From Streptomyces orinoci (GTDB lineage Bacteria; Actinomycetota; Actinomycetes; Streptomycetales; Streptomycetaceae): 64,000 bases of DNA. Made by a program: the position numbers and the translations under genes. Below, one piece after another: positions 1 through 9,812 of the stretch. The notes beneath the pieces were generated by a model. It was given only the letters and a program-made list of their open reading frames with translations, was not told the DNA's origin and did not search any database. How positions within the stretch are numbered: the first letter of the stretch is position 1; every line of letters starts with the position of its first letter. The DNA is taken from the NCBI RefSeq assembly GCF_003121295.1, contig NZ_PHNC01000013.1, positions 122,745-186,744 of the forward strand, given 5' to 3'.

Positions 1-119
1 TTACCGGTGCGTCGCGGCTGCGGTTGGCCGCTCCGTTTTCGCTTCGGCGGGAGGTTTTCTACGGTGGAGGGGTGAGGGAGACCGGGTCCGCGGCCGCGGT
101 GGGTGTACGGGCCCCCCGT

Positions 120-135
120 GCTACTGAGCAGTAGC
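120..135. promoter_or_regulatory. 16-bp palindrome upstream of the poly-amino-acid synthetase
   Basis: Two 7-bp arms, GCTACTG and CAGTAGC, are separated by AG. The dyad lies 60 bp before the ATG at 196, in an otherwise non-coding leader (1-195). It is the right size for a dimeric repressor operator, or it could be a small mRNA hairpin. No regulator gene is visible beside it, because the window begins here. The symmetry is seen directly; an operator role is inference. Confidence 0.35.
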
Positions 136-195
136 GGGGAGGCCGACGTACCGGGAAGCGAGGACACAGGCGCATATCTGCCACAGGGAGAGGTC

Positions 196-3100
196 ATGGC
201 AGAGGCAACGGCGACCGCGGGATCCTCCGGGCCGTACGCGGGCGCGCCCACCGGGCCGCCGGTGCGGGCGCTGGTGGAGTTCTTCGAACAGTCCTGTGAC
301 CGTCATCCGGAGGCCGTCGCGGTGGTCTGCGGGGGGCAACGGACCGGGTACCGGGAACTGGACCGGCGCGCCAACCGGGTGGCTCATCTGCTGCGCGGAC
401 TCGGCGTGGCCGAGGGCGACCGGGTGGGGATTCTGCTGGAGCGTTCGCCGGACGCCTATGCCGCCCTGCTGGGGGTGGGCAAGGCGGGCGCGGCCTATGT
501 GCCGCTCGATGTCTCCTTCCCCGGTGAGCGGCTGGCGTTCATTGCGCGGGACGCGCGGCTGCGCTGCCTGGTGACCGTCTCGGGGCTGGGTGAGCGGACG
601 GCCGGACTGCCCTGTCCAGTGCTGGAACTCGACCGGGAGGAGGGCCGGCTGGCCCGGCAGCCGGAGCACCGGCCGGGAGTGCGGGTGGACCCCGCCTCGC
701 TGTGCTACATCGTCTACACCTCCGGAACCACCGGCCGTCCCAAGGGAGTTGCCGTCTCCCAGGCCAATATCGTCAACTTTCTGCGGGTGGTGGCGCCGGT
801 CTACCGGGTGGGCCCCCAGGACCGGGTCTACCAGGGGCTGTCGCTCGCCTTCGACTTCGCGGTGGAGGAGATCTGGCCCGCCTGGATGGCGGGCGCCACC
901 CTGGTGGCGGGCACCGAGGAGGGCCGCCGGGCCGGCTCGGGGCTGGCGGAGTTCCTGGCCGCCCAGGGCGTGACCGTGCTGTGCTGTGTGCCCACCCTGC
1001 TGGCCACCCTGGACGCCGAACTGCCCGCCCTGCGCACCCTGTTGGTCAGCGGCGAGCCCTGTCCCGCCGGTCTGGTGCGCCGCTGGTCGCGGCCGGGGCG
1101 GCGGATCCTCAACGCCTACGGTCCCACCGAGGCCACGGTCACCGCCACCTGTGCCGAACTGGCGCCGCACCGGCCGGTGACCATTGGCACCCCGCTGCCC
1201 ACCTACCGGGTGTACATCCTGGACGACGGGCTGCGTACGGTCGGCCGGGGCACCAGCGGTGAGATCTGCATCGGCGGCCCCGGGGTGGCGCTGGGCTATG
1301 TCAACCGGCCCTCGCTGACCGCCGAGCGCTTTATCCCCAATCCGGTGGTCCGGGACCGGGCGGACGCCCCGCGTGTCTACCGCACCGGTGACCGGGGCCG
1401 GTACAGCGTCACCGGGGAGCTGGAATATCTGGGCCGGGTGGATACCCAGGTCAAGCTGCGCGGCTACCGCATTGAACTCGCCGAGATCGAGGCGGTGTTG
1501 CGGGAGGACGAGGCGGTGGAGAACGCGGTGGTCACCCCGCTGACCGAGGACGGGGTGCCGCGGGCCCTGGCCGGTTACCTCACCCTGACCGACCGCGCGG
1601 CGGACCAGGAGGAGCTGCGGCGACGGCTGCATGCCCGGCTGCGCGGGCGGCTCCCGGCGTACATGATCCCCTCCTATCTGGAAGTGCTCCCCGCCTTCCC
1701 GCTGCTGGCGGCCGACAAGGTGGACCGGGCGGCGCTGCCCGCCCCCTCCTCGCCGCCGCTGGGCCGGGGCACCCGGCCGCGCGCCGCCCCCGGCACCCCG
1801 CTGGAGCGCCGGCTGGCCGGGCTGTGGCAGGAGGTGCTGGGCGGGGCGGAACTGTCGGTGGAGGACGACTTCTTCTGTGACCTGGGCGGGCACTCCATGA
1901 CCGCCGCCCGGCTGATCTCCCGGCTGCGTACCGAGCCCGGGCTGCGGGAGGTGGCCATGGGCGACCTCTACGCCCATCCCACCGTCCGTGAGCTGGCCGC
2001 CTTTGTGGAGGCGGCGGGCCGGAGCGCCGCACCGCGGGCACCGGAGCCGCAACTCCACTCCACCGCCCGGGTGATGGCCTGCGGGGTGGCCCAACTGGCC
2101 GCGCTGTACGCCTGGTTGCTTCCGGTGGGTCTGGCGGGCGTGGTGCTGCTGTACCGGCTGTTCGCCTCCTGGCACCTTCCGGTGCGGCCGCCGGCCGCGG
2201 GCAGTGCCCTGGAGTGGGTGGTCCGGCTGCCCTGGCCCGCGCTGGCCGGGGTGGAGGCGGCCTGGCTGCTGCTGACCCTGCTGGTGCTGCCGCTGCTGGG
2301 CGGGCGGCTGCTGATGGCGGGGGTACGGCCGGGCAGCTACCCGCTGTGGGGCGCGACCTATCTGCGGTTCTGGCTGCACGGCAAGGTGCTGCTGCTCTCC
2401 CCGCTGGCGCTGCTGGGCGGTTCGCCGCTGCTGCCGCCCTGTCTGCGGCTGCTGGGCGCCCGGATCGGCCCGGGCTGTCATCTGTCCGCCCCGCTCTATC
2501 CGGCCTCGCTGGTCCGGATCGGCGCCGGGACCAGTGTGGGCTATGGGGCCCGGGTCCAGCCGTATGCGGTGGCGGGCGGACGGCTGCGGCTGGGCACGGT
2601 GCGCATCGGCTCCGGCTGCTTTGTGGGCACCAACAGTGTGCTGCTGCCCGGCGCCGTGCTGGAGGACGGCGCCTCGGTGGGCGAGCAGTCGCTGGTCCCC
2701 CAGGACCGGGTGGTGCCGGCCGGTGAGCACTGGGCCGGTTCCCCGGCGGTGCGCCAGGACGGCCGTCCACCGCTGCTGGAGCATCTGGCGGCCGAGCCGG
2801 ACGAGGGGCGCTGGCCGCTGCCGGTGCTGCTGGGTTACGCGGCCGGGGCGCTGCTGTTGCTGCTGCTCCCCCTGGCGGTGACCGCGGGCACCGTGGCGCT
2901 GGTGGCCTGGACGGCCTGGCGCCATGACTTCGCCTGGGGCTGCCTGGCGGCGGCGATGGCCGGGCCGCTGGCGGTGGCCGCGGTCTGTGCGCTGGTGCTG
3001 GCCGTCAAACGCGCCGTACTGCCCGCCGCCCGGCCCGGCATCCACCGGGAGCGCGGCGGCTTCGGGGTGCGCAAGTGGCTGAGTGACGGCCTGCTGGCCC

Positions 3101-4209
3101 AGAGCCTGACCCTCACCCACGCCCTGTACTCCACCCTCTACCTGGTGCCCTTCCTGCGTGCCCTGGGCGCCCGTACCGGCCGCTGGTCGGAGGTGGCCAC
3201 GGTCAGCTTTGTGGACCCGGACATGCTGGTGGTGGGCGAGCAGAGCTTCCTGGCCGACATCAGCGTGCTGGGCCCGGCCGTCTACCACCGGGGCCGGATC
3301 GCGCTGGCCCCGGCCGAGACCGGGCGGCGCAGCTTTGTGGGCAACGGGGCCCTGGTCCCGGGCTCCGGGCGGCTGGGGCCGGGCAGCCTGCTGGGGGTGC
3401 ACTCGGTGGCCCCGGCCGAGCCGCTGGCCCCGGAGACCACCTGGCTGGGCTCCCCGGCGATCTTCCTGCCGCACCGGGAGGAGAGCCGGAAGTTCCCGGC
3501 CAGGCTGACCTATGACCCCGCCCCCGGGCTGATCGCCGCCCGGCTGGCCATCGAGTACTTCCGGATCACTCTGCCCTTTACCGTCGCGGCGCTGTGCAGC
3601 CTGGGCACCCTCTACGGCTGTGTCCAACTGGCCGATGTCTTCACGCCGTTGGCGCTGTTCCTGCTCGGCCCGGCCCTGCTGCTGGCCACCGGTGCGGCCT
3701 GCACCCTGTTCACGGTGGTGCTCAAGTGGCTGGTGATCGGCCGCTACCGGCCGCGTACCGAACCGCTGTGGAGCGTCTGGGTACGGCGCACCGAGCTGAT
3801 CACCGGCCTCTACGAGAACCTGGTGGTGCCGGTGCTGCTGAACCTGCTCACCGGAACGCCGTGGATCGCCTGGCCGCTGCGCCTGTTCGGCGCCCGCATC
3901 GGGCGGCGGGTGTGGCTGGCCACCACCTTCCTCACCGAGTTCGACCTGGTGGAGGTGGGCGATGACGCGGCGGTCGGGGAGGTCACCTCGCTGCAGACGC
4001 ACTTGTTCGAGGACCGGGTGATGAAGATGTCCCGGGTGCGGGTGGCGCCGGGCGCCTCGGCCGGCAGCCGCTGTGTGGTCCTCTATGACGCCACGGTGGG
4101 CGCCGGGGCCCGGCTGGAGGCGCTTTCGCTGGTGATGAAGGGTGAGGCGCTGCCGGAGGGTACCCGGTGGGAGGGGATTCCGGCCCGACCCCAGGGAGGC
4201 AAGCCATGA
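196..4209 (+). CDS. Membrane NRPS of the epsilon-poly-lysine synthetase (Pls) type, probable cationic homo-poly-amino-acid synthetase
   Basis: The product is 1337 aa. An adenylation domain (about 30-490) carries the core motifs [11 protein letters not shown] (174-184), NAYGPTE, YRTGD and a terminal Lys in ADKVDR. It is followed by a carrier domain with LGGHS, where Ser567 takes phosphopantetheine. There is no condensation or thioesterase domain. Instead about 770 residues hold three tandem units, each a pair of hydrophobic helices (about 626-705, 875-938, 1121-1182) followed by a left-handed-beta-helix-like stretch with repeated 'LGARIG/LGARTG/FGARIG'. This is the C1-C2-C3 layout of poly-lysine synthetase. 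It should load one amino acid, polymerise it at the membrane and release a polymer. Glu224, in the FDFAVEEIW motif, aligns with pocket position 239 of GrsA and suggests a basic substrate. The downstream genes point to diaminobutyrate. The ATG at 196 has GGGAGAGG just upstream. Confidence 0.88.
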   Translation: MAEATATAGSSGPYAGAPTGPPVRALVEFFEQSCDRHPEAVAVVCGGQRTGYRELDRRANRVAHLLRGLGVAEGDRVGILLERSPDAYAALLGVGKAGAAYVPLDVSFPGERLAFIARDARLRCLVTVSGLGERTAGLPCPVLELDREEGRLARQPEHRPGVRVDPASLCYIVYTSGTTGRPKGVAVSQANIVNFLRVVAPVYRVGPQDRVYQGLSLAFDFAVEEIWPAWMAGATLVAGTEEGRRAGSGLAEFLAAQGVTVLCCVPTLLATLDAELPALRTLLVSGEPCPAGLVRRWSRPGRRILNAYGPTEATVTATCAELAPHRPVTIGTPLPTYRVYILDDGLRTVGRGTSGEICIGGPGVALGYVNRPSLTAERFIPNPVVRDRADAPRVYRTGDRGRYSVTGELEYLGRVDTQVKLRGYRIELAEIEAVLREDEAVENAVVTPLTEDGVPRALAGYLTLTDRAADQEELRRRLHARLRGRLPAYMIPSYLEVLPAFPLLAADKVDRAALPAPSSPPLGRGTRPRAAPGTPLERRLAGLWQEVLGGAELSVEDDFFCDLGGHSMTAARLISRLRTEPGLREVAMGDLYAHPTVRELAAFVEAAGRSAAPRAPEPQLHSTARVMACGVAQLAALYAWLLPVGLAGVVLLYRLFASWHLPVRPPAAGSALEWVVRLPWPALAGVEAAWLLLTLLVLPLLGGRLLMAGVRPGSYPLWGATYLRFWLHGKVLLLSPLALLGGSPLLPPCLRLLGARIGPGCHLSAPLYPASLVRIGAGTSVGYGARVQPYAVAGGRLRLGTVRIGSGCFVGTNSVLLPGAVLEDGASVGEQSLVPQDRVVPAGEHWAGSPAVRQDGRPPLLEHLAAEPDEGRWPLPVLLGYAAGALLLLLLPLAVTAGTVALVAWTAWRHDFAWGCLAAAMAGPLAVAAVCALVLAVKRAVLPAARPGIHRERGGFGVRKWLSDGLLAQSLTLTHALYSTLYLVPFLRALGARTGRWSEVATVSFVDPDMLVVGEQSFLADISVLGPAVYHRGRIALAPAETGRRSFVGNGALVPGSGRLGPGSLLGVHSVAPAEPLAPETTWLGSPAIFLPHREESRKFPARLTYDPAPGLIAARLAIEYFRITLPFTVAALCSLGTLYGCVQLADVFTPLALFLLGPALLLATGAACTLFTVVLKWLVIGRYRPRTEPLWSVWVRRTELITGLYENLVVPVLLNLLTGTPWIAWPLRLFGARIGRRVWLATTFLTEFDLVEVGDDAAVGEVTSLQTHLFEDRVMKMSRVRVAPGASAGSRCVVLYDATVGAGARLEALSLVMKGEALPEGTRWEGIPARPQGGKP

Positions 4210-5612
4210 CCACCATCGCCCAGGCCCGGCCGTGGACCGGCCCGCATGTCGCGGGCGAGCTGCCCGGCCCGCACTCGGCCGAGCTGCTGGCCCGGCAGGA
4301 GCGGCGGGAGTCCGCTGCCCGTACCTACCCCAGGCATCTGCCCATCGCACTGGCCGAGGGCCGGGGCAGCTTTGTCAGGGATGTGGACGGCAATGTGTTC
4401 ATCGACTTCCTGATGGGTGCCGGGGTGCTGGCGCTGGGCCACAACCATCCGGAGCTGGTGGCGGCCGCCCAGCGGCAACTGGGCCTGCTCACCCATGGCC
4501 TGGACTTCCCCACCCCGGCCAAGGACGAGTTCACCGCCGCCCAGCTGTCCATGCTGCCGGGTGATCTGGGCCGGCGGATGAAGGTCCACTTCTGCGGGCC
4601 GACCGGGGCGAACGCGGTGGAGGCGGCCGTCAAGCTGTGCAAGACCGCCACCGGGCGGGGCGAGGTGATCTCCTTCCAGGGCGGCTTCCATGGCAGCACC
4701 CACGCCGCCATGGCGCTCAGCGGGCTGGTGGCCGCCAAGGAGCCGGTGCGCGGCACCATGCCGGGGGTGCACTTCTTCCCCTACTGCTCGCCCAGCCGCT
4801 GCCCCGACGGGCCGGTACCCGGCACCTGCACCCGCGACTGCGCCGGGCAGCTGGAGCGGGCGCTGACCGACCCCCTGGGCGGGATCGCGCCCCCCGCCGC
4901 GGTCCTGCTGGAGCTGGTGCAGGGCGAGGGCGGAGTGGTCCCGGCCCGCCCGGCGTTCGTCCGGCGGCTGCGGGCGGTGACCCGGGCCCTGGACATCCCG
5001 CTGATCGTGGACGAGGTGCAGACCGGCGGCGGCCGGACCGGCAGCTGGTTCGCCTTCGAGCGGTACGGCATCGAGCCGGATGTCATCGTGGCCTCCAAGG
5101 CGCTCAGCGGCCTGGGCCTGCCGGTGGCCCTGATCCTCTACGACGCCCGGCTGGACACCTGGGCGCCGGGCGCCCATATCGGCACCTTCCGCGGCAACCA
5201 GCTCGCCTTCGCGGCGGGCACCGAGACGGTACGGATCGTCCGGCGGGACGGGGTGCTGGAGAACGTCCGGCGGCGCGGGGAGCAGATCGCGGACCGGCTG
5301 GCGCGGCTGGCCGGCCTGCCCTGGGTGCGCGAGGTGCGCGGCCAGGGCCTGATGTGGGGCGTGGAGATGACGGACGCCGGCGGCCGCCCGGCGGGCGGGA
5401 TCGCAGCCGCGGTGCAGTCCTCGGCGCTGCGCCGGGGCCTGATCCTGGAGCGGGGCGGCCGGGACGACCGGGTGGTGCGCCTGCTGCCGCCGCTGAACGT
5501 CGGCGCGGATGTCGTCGAGGACGCCTGTGCCATTCTGCTGCGGGCCGTCGCCGAGTGCGGCCCGGACAGCCGTGAACCATCCGCCTCCGGCCCTCACCGG
5601 CCGGGGACATGA
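4206..5612 (+). CDS. Diaminobutyrate-2-oxoglutarate aminotransferase (EctB/Dat-like, class III PLP)
   Basis: The product is 468 aa, a fold-type I class III aminotransferase. Recognisable parts are [16 protein letters not shown] (cofactor phosphate region), [24 protein letters not shown], and [12 protein letters not shown] with the Schiff-base Lys298. The [11 protein letters not shown] signature is typical of enzymes that turn aspartate-4-semialdehyde into L-2,4-diaminobutyrate with glutamate as amino donor. The ATG overlaps the stop of the synthetase gene by 4 bp (ATGA), so the two are translationally coupled. No ectA or ectC lies nearby, so ectoine synthesis is not the likely purpose; the amine is more plausibly the monomer for the upstream synthetase. 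Other omega-aminotransferase substrates are possible. Confidence 0.85.
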   Translation: MTTIAQARPWTGPHVAGELPGPHSAELLARQERRESAARTYPRHLPIALAEGRGSFVRDVDGNVFIDFLMGAGVLALGHNHPELVAAAQRQLGLLTHGLDFPTPAKDEFTAAQLSMLPGDLGRRMKVHFCGPTGANAVEAAVKLCKTATGRGEVISFQGGFHGSTHAAMALSGLVAAKEPVRGTMPGVHFFPYCSPSRCPDGPVPGTCTRDCAGQLERALTDPLGGIAPPAAVLLELVQGEGGVVPARPAFVRRLRAVTRALDIPLIVDEVQTGGGRTGSWFAFERYGIEPDVIVASKALSGLGLPVALILYDARLDTWAPGAHIGTFRGNQLAFAAGTETVRIVRRDGVLENVRRRGEQIADRLARLAGLPWVREVRGQGLMWGVEMTDAGGRPAGGIAAAVQSSALRRGLILERGGRDDRVVRLLPPLNVGADVVEDACAILLRAVAECGPDSREPSASGPHRPGT

Positions 5613-5654
5613 GACCGGCCGCCCCTGCGGCGGCCCCGGGAGAAGGCCCGACCG

Positions 5655-6941
5655 ATGGCTCTCATCGTCCAGAAATACGGCGGTTCCTCGGTACGCAGTA
5701 CCGAGCGGATCAAGCAGGTCGCCGAGCAGCTCGCGGCCACCCGCCGGGCCGGGCACGACCTGGTGGTGGTGGTCTCCGCGATGGGCGACACCACCGACCA
5801 GCTGCTGGGCCTGGCCCGGGAGGTGGCGCCGGTTCCCGCCCGGCGGGAACTGGATCTGCTGCTGGCCACCGGCGAGTGCGTCTCCAGCACCCTGACCGCG
5901 ATGGCCCTGAACTCCCTGGGCGCACCGGCCCGTTCGCTCAGCGGGCCGCAGGCGGGGGTGCTGACCACCGCGGCGCACGGGCGGGCCCGGATCACCGGTG
6001 TGGAGCCGCGGCGGGTCCGCGAGGGGCTCGAGCGCGGGGAGATCGTTCTGGTGACGGGCTTCCAGGGGCTCAACCGGGAGACCCAGGAGCTCACCACGCT
6101 GGGCCGGGGCGGATCCGACACCACGGCCGTCGCCCTGGCGGCGGCGCTGCGGGCGGAGGTCTGTGAGATCTGTACCGATGTGGACGGGGTGCACACCGCC
6201 GATCCCCATCTGGTGCCCGCGGCACGGCCGTTGCCGTCGCTGACCTACGAGACCATGCAGGAGCTGTCCGACGGCGGAGCCCGGGTGCTGGCGCCACGCA
6301 GCGTGGCCTATGCCCGCCGGTACCGGGTGCCGGTACATGTCCGCTCGTCCTTCGCCAGTGAGGGCGGCACGGCGGTCTCGGCCGCGGTGGCGGGCGGGCC
6401 GGTGGGCCGCCGGGAGCTGGTCGGGCTGGCCCATGACCCGTCCCATGTCAGGCTGACCGTGACCGGGCTGCCCAGCCGGCCGGGGATCACGGCCCGGCTG
6501 TTCCGGGTGCTGGCGGAGGCCGGGGCGGAGATCGACGTCGCGGCGCACGCGGCGCTGCCGTCGCCCAACGGCCAGTGCGGCGACCTCACTTTGGTCCTGC
6601 CGGAGGCCGACGCCACGGCCGCGCTGGCCGCGCTGCGGGCGCACCGGGCGGAGGTCGGCTACCAGGATCTGGAGTACGGCGACGCGGTGGGCACGGTGTC
6701 GCTGGTGGGCTGCGGGATGGACGCGGCGGTGCTGGCCGTCTTCTGCGAGACGCTGGCCCGTACCGGGGTGGACTTCCGCACCCTGTCGGCCACCCCGACC
6801 CGGATCCGCGCACTCTGCGGCTCGGGCGACCTGCCGCGGGCGTTGCGCGCCCTGCACCGCGCGTACGCCCTCGGCGCCGACTCCCAAGCGCCGCTTCCGG
6901 CCCACCAAGTCCCCATCCCTTGCGGCAAGGCCGCCCCATAA
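5655..6941 (+). CDS. ask: Aspartokinase, divergent pathway-dedicated copy
   Basis: The product is 428 aa. It starts with the kinase signature VQKYGGSSV (residues 5-13) and keeps VVVVSAMGDTTD, TLGRGGSDTTAVALAAAL and TDVDGVHTADP. Two C-terminal ACT domains (about 265-340 and 345-420) are clearly degenerate relative to housekeeping Streptomyces enzymes. The effector-binding QNVS motif reads H-A-A-L at 298-301, and the usual STSEIRIS segment reads SATPTRIRAL at 378-387. Changes at these places are known to relieve lysine/threonine feedback in Corynebacterium. It would supply aspartyl phosphate, and so aspartate semialdehyde, to the upstream aminotransferase; no semialdehyde dehydrogenase is present in the cluster. 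It lies 42 bp after that gene on the same strand. Confidence 0.9.
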   Translation: MALIVQKYGGSSVRSTERIKQVAEQLAATRRAGHDLVVVVSAMGDTTDQLLGLAREVAPVPARRELDLLLATGECVSSTLTAMALNSLGAPARSLSGPQAGVLTTAAHGRARITGVEPRRVREGLERGEIVLVTGFQGLNRETQELTTLGRGGSDTTAVALAAALRAEVCEICTDVDGVHTADPHLVPAARPLPSLTYETMQELSDGGARVLAPRSVAYARRYRVPVHVRSSFASEGGTAVSAAVAGGPVGRRELVGLAHDPSHVRLTVTGLPSRPGITARLFRVLAEAGAEIDVAAHAALPSPNGQCGDLTLVLPEADATAALAALRAHRAEVGYQDLEYGDAVGTVSLVGCGMDAAVLAVFCETLARTGVDFRTLSATPTRIRALCGSGDLPRALRALHRAYALGADSQAPLPAHQVPIPCGKAAP

Positions 6942-6950
6942 CGGCGCCTC

Positions 6951-7215
6951 ACCACCCACGGCCCGCAGCCGACCGACGACGGTTCGCCCCACCAGGGGCG
7001 CGGGGAACTGCGCGAGCAACCACCCACGGCCCGCGGCCGAACAGCCAGGGGCGTCGGCAGACGCCGTTTCGTCGCCGGGTGCGGCCCGGTGGTCGCGTTG
7101 TGCCCACCCTCCCCCAGCCTCCGGCCGGGGGCGCCCCCATCGCCCTGCGGAACGCCTGCCCACAACGCGGCGCCCCCAGGGGCGCGGGGAACTGCGCGAA
7201 CGGCCACGGACGGCC
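6951..7215. repeat. Composite Streptomyces intergenic repeat, two copies of a 23-bp core
   Basis: This 293-bp gap between convergent genes holds two identical 23-bp cores, 6993-7015 and 7177-7199, reading CAGGGGCGCGGGG then AACTGCGCGA. Each is flanked by related CCACGGCCCGC words (about 6956, 7023 and 7208). The core can form a short GCGC hairpin. Similar words are common between genes in streptomycete chromosomes. The location suggests a role in termination or simple repeat spread. No coding signal is convincing here. Confidence 0.7.
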
Positions 7216-7234
7216 CGCACCGGAAGATGCACCC

Positions 7235-7876
7235 CTACGCGGCCCCAGGGTCAAAGATAACCCCCGTCAGCGGCGCATGACAGCTCCACCCCAGCGACTC
7301 ATAAAGCGCGCGCCCCTCCACCGTGGCGCCCAACACCCCCACCACCGCCCCGCTTTCCGCCGCCGCGGAGGCCAGCGTCCGTATCACGACCCCACCCAGC
7401 CCCCGGCGCCGATGCTCCGGAGCGGTCTCCACCTGATCGACCACCGCCTCAACACATCCCCGCCGCACCGCAATCTGCCCCCGCGCGGCAAACGCACCGT
7501 CCGATGCGACAACGACAACACGGGTGACCCCGCACCGAGTCCACCGGCGCAGCCGGTACCCGTCCGGAACATCGACCGCACCCCGCCGCAGCGGCGCCGA
7601 CATCAGGAAGCCGGGGCTGTCGAAGACCCAACCGGGGCTGAGCCAGGGCCGGATGACCTCCGGCTCCACAAAGGTCTTCAGCCAGGTATGCCGCGCCGTG
7701 ATACTCCCGGTCAGCTTGCGGATGAGCGGCTCGTCGGCCTCGGGCAGCACATGCCGCCTGACCTGCCCCGGAACCCCGACCTCCACCGTGTAGCCCCACC
7801 CCTCCTCGACGAGGGGCGCGGCACCCCGGGAGACGATCCACCCCTCCACCCAGGAACGCACCATGGCAGCATGCAT
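7235..7876 (-). CDS. GNAT family N-acetyltransferase
   Basis: The product is 213 aa. The C-terminal half has a GNAT fold: an acetyl-CoA-binding motif A, VETAPEHRRRGLGG (about 155-168), with the R/Q-x-x-G-x-G/A pattern, then motif B ALYESLGW. The N-terminal 100 residues are a less conserved lead domain. The substrate cannot be told from sequence. The start is placed at the ATG at 7876, which has GGGGG about 8 nt upstream; a further in-frame ATG at 7942 has no better ribosome site. The gene is convergent with the aspartokinase operon across the repeat-rich gap. Confidence 0.8.
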   Translation of the reverse strand: MHAAMVRSWVEGWIVSRGAAPLVEEGWGYTVEVGVPGQVRRHVLPEADEPLIRKLTGSITARHTWLKTFVEPEVIRPWLSPGWVFDSPGFLMSAPLRRGAVDVPDGYRLRRWTRCGVTRVVVVASDGAFAARGQIAVRRGCVEAVVDQVETAPEHRRRGLGGVVIRTLASAAAESGAVVGVLGATVEGRALYESLGWSCHAPLTGVIFDPGAA

Positions 7877-8007
7877 CACAACCCCCGTCCGTAACAGCCA
7901 CGTTGGCCGAATGAGTATTACACACCCCCTCCCGGGCGGCATCGCTCTCGATGCGCCGCGCCCGGCTCCTCTACGCTCGGGCTACACCTGGGGATGGGGG
8001 TGGACCG

Positions 8008-8316
8008 ATGACCGGAGACCATGACGGGGTGGTCGTCTACTGGCGGCCCGGCTGTACCTACTGCCTCAAGTTGCGGGTGACCCTACGGCTGACCCGGCTG
8101 CGTTACACCAAGGTGAACATCTGGCGGGACCATGAGGCCGCCGCCTTCGTCCGCTCCATCGCGGGCGGCAATGAGACCGTGCCCACCGTGACCGTGGCCG
8201 GAAAGGCCATGGTGAACCCCTCCAAGCGGCAGCTGCTGACCGCGGTCGGCATGTACGCCCCGCACCTGCTGCCCAAGTCCCGCAGCACGCCCGTCCATAA
8301 GCGGGCCGAGCCGTAA
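8008..8316 (+). CDS. Mycoredoxin/glutaredoxin-like thiol-disulfide oxidoreductase
   Basis: The product is 102 aa, the usual size for an actinobacterial mycoredoxin. After a short beta strand comes the redox-active C-T-Y-C motif (Cys16, Cys19), in the place occupied by CPYC in glutaredoxin. TVPTV (about 55-60) supplies the cis-proline next to the active site, and a late NPSKRQLL helix matches the family. Such proteins reduce mixed disulfides with mycothiol in the cytosol. The ATG follows a GGGGGTGG stretch. The gene is divergent from the GNAT gene. Confidence 0.85.
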   Translation: MTGDHDGVVVYWRPGCTYCLKLRVTLRLTRLRYTKVNIWRDHEAAAFVRSIAGGNETVPTVTVAGKAMVNPSKRQLLTAVGMYAPHLLPKSRSTPVHKRAEP

Positions 8317-8540
8317 GCGGGCCGAGCCTTCATAAAGAGTTCAACAAACGCACCCAATGCACGGAGCAGGCGATTTGGATTTCTCTTGCCGCATGCTGGA
8401 TGATGTGAACACACGTCAGGTGCCGACGCCGACGCGACCGAACTCGCGGTACGCGCGCACCCGTTGCGTATTCCTTCAGCAATCACCGGCAGCAGCGGGG
8501 ACGATCCCCCGCTGGCCGAATTCAGCTAGGCAAAGGCCGA
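8317..8540 (+). other. Leader region of the lux-like operon, relatively A+T-rich
   Basis: This 224-bp gap has visibly more A/T than its surroundings, especially 8330-8415. It must contain the promoter for the five-gene operon starting at 8541. I could not assign a convincing -35/-10 pair or operator. No tRNA, small ORF with a ribosome site, or strong hairpin was seen. Confidence 0.3.
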
Positions 8541-9812
8541 ATGTCCGTCCATCAACTATCGGACCTCATACGTCATGCCCGTCACAACTCTCCTTTCTAT
8601 GAGGCGCTCTACGCAGACCTGCCACCGCGGGTGGAGCGCCTCACCGATCTCCCGGTAGTCGACCAGAAGGAATTCTGGGCGGCCAACACGCTGCACGACA
8701 ACCGCGTTCTGACCGGACCGCTCAGCGAATCCGTCGTTTTCAAGACAGGCGGTACCACCGGTTACCCCAAGTTCTCCTGCTATACCCGCGAGGAATGGCG
8801 GGAGTTCACCGCTGTTTTCGGCCAGGGGCTGGTGGAGGCCGGGCTGAAGCCGGGCCACCGGGTCGCCGACCTCTTCTATGCCGGCGAGCTCTACGCCAGC
8901 TTCCTCTTCCTGCTGGACTCGCTGGCCCAGGCCCCGGTGGACAATGTACGGCTGCCCATCGGCGGCGCCGCGCCACTGGAGTCCACCGTCCCCACCCTGC
9001 GGGAGTTCGCCGCCCAGGTGGTGGCGGGCACCCCCACCACCCTGTGCCGGCTGGCTGAGCATCTGATCGCCACCGGCGAGCGGTTGCCCGCCGTGGAGCT
9101 GCTGTTCTTCGCCGGGGAGGCCCTGTTCGCCGACCAACGGCGGCTGCTGGCCACCGCATTCCCCAACGCCCAGGCGCGCTCGGTCGGTTACGCCAGCGTG
9201 GACGCCGGGCTGCTGGGCCGCGCCGTACCGGGCCCCGATCCCCGGGTGCACCGGGTGTTCTCCCCGCAGACCATGGTGGAGATCCTGGACGAGACCACCG
9301 GCGCCCCCATCACCGAGCCGGGGCGGCCCGGACGCGTGGTGGTGACCAGCCTCTTCCGCCGGCTGATGCCCGTCATCCGCTACCCCGCGGGCGACCGCGC
9401 CGAGTGGACCGACCACGACAACGGCCTGTTCCGCATCCTCGGCCGGGCCGAGGAGGGCGTACGGGTCGGACCGGTCTCCCTCTACACCCAGGACGCGCTG
9501 GCCGCCATCGCCGCCGCCGACACCGAGGGCCGGGTCATCGGTACCCAGCTGGTGGTGCGCCGCCGGGACGGCCGCGACCAGCTGGTGCTGCGGCTGGCCA
9601 CCACCGCGGGCGAGGACGATCCGGCGTCCCTGGAGATGCTGGAGAAGGCTGTTCTCACCGAACTCGACCTGGCCCGGCCCCTGTACGCGGACAGCGTCCG
9701 TTCCGGCTTTGTCCACCCGATGGCCGTGGAGTGGGTGCGCCATGGTGATCTGGCCGTCAACTCCCGTACCGGAAAGCTCATTCGCGTCCTGGACGAGAGG
9801 CCGACCGCGTGA
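8541..9812 (+). CDS. PaaK/CapK-like adenylate-forming enzyme (acid-activating)
   Basis: The product is 423 aa, the length and style of phenylacetate-CoA ligase-type ANL enzymes. The ATP-binding loop is TGGTTGYPK (69-77). Later landmarks are FFAGEALF, VGYASVDAG, the ribose-binding RYPAGDRAEW and the hinge ILGRAEEG. It should activate a carboxylic acid as acyl-AMP and pass it to a thiol. It has no carrier domain of its own. It is the first gene of the operon and overlaps the exporter gene by 4 bp (GTGA). Acid identity is unknown. The ATG is preceded by AGGCAAAGG. The related domain fused to LuxC further down suggests two activation steps or two substrates. Confidence 0.8.
   Translation: MSVHQLSDLIRHARHNSPFYEALYADLPPRVERLTDLPVVDQKEFWAANTLHDNRVLTGPLSESVVFKTGGTTGYPKFSCYTREEWREFTAVFGQGLVEAGLKPGHRVADLFYAGELYASFLFLLDSLAQAPVDNVRLPIGGAAPLESTVPTLREFAAQVVAGTPTTLCRLAEHLIATGERLPAVELLFFAGEALFADQRRLLATAFPNAQARSVGYASVDAGLLGRAVPGPDPRVHRVFSPQTMVEILDETTGAPITEPGRPGRVVVTSLFRRLMPVIRYPAGDRAEWTDHDNGLFRILGRAEEGVRVGPVSLYTQDALAAIAAADTEGRVIGTQLVVRRRDGRDQLVLRLATTAGEDDPASLEMLEKAVLTELDLARPLYADSVRSGFVHPMAVEWVRHGDLAVNSRTGKLIRVLDERPTA

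Noticed and set aside
121..4350. A 1409-codon open frame on the minus strand opposite the Pls-like synthetase, and similar long antisense frames across most genes
   Set aside because: Gly/Pro/Arg/Gln-rich translations without domains; typical shadows of high-G+C coding DNA.
4206..6941. Ectoine biosynthesis, suggested by the EctB-like aminotransferase with an aspartokinase
   Set aside because: No ectA, ectC or ectD nearby, and the genes are coupled to a Pls-type synthetase.
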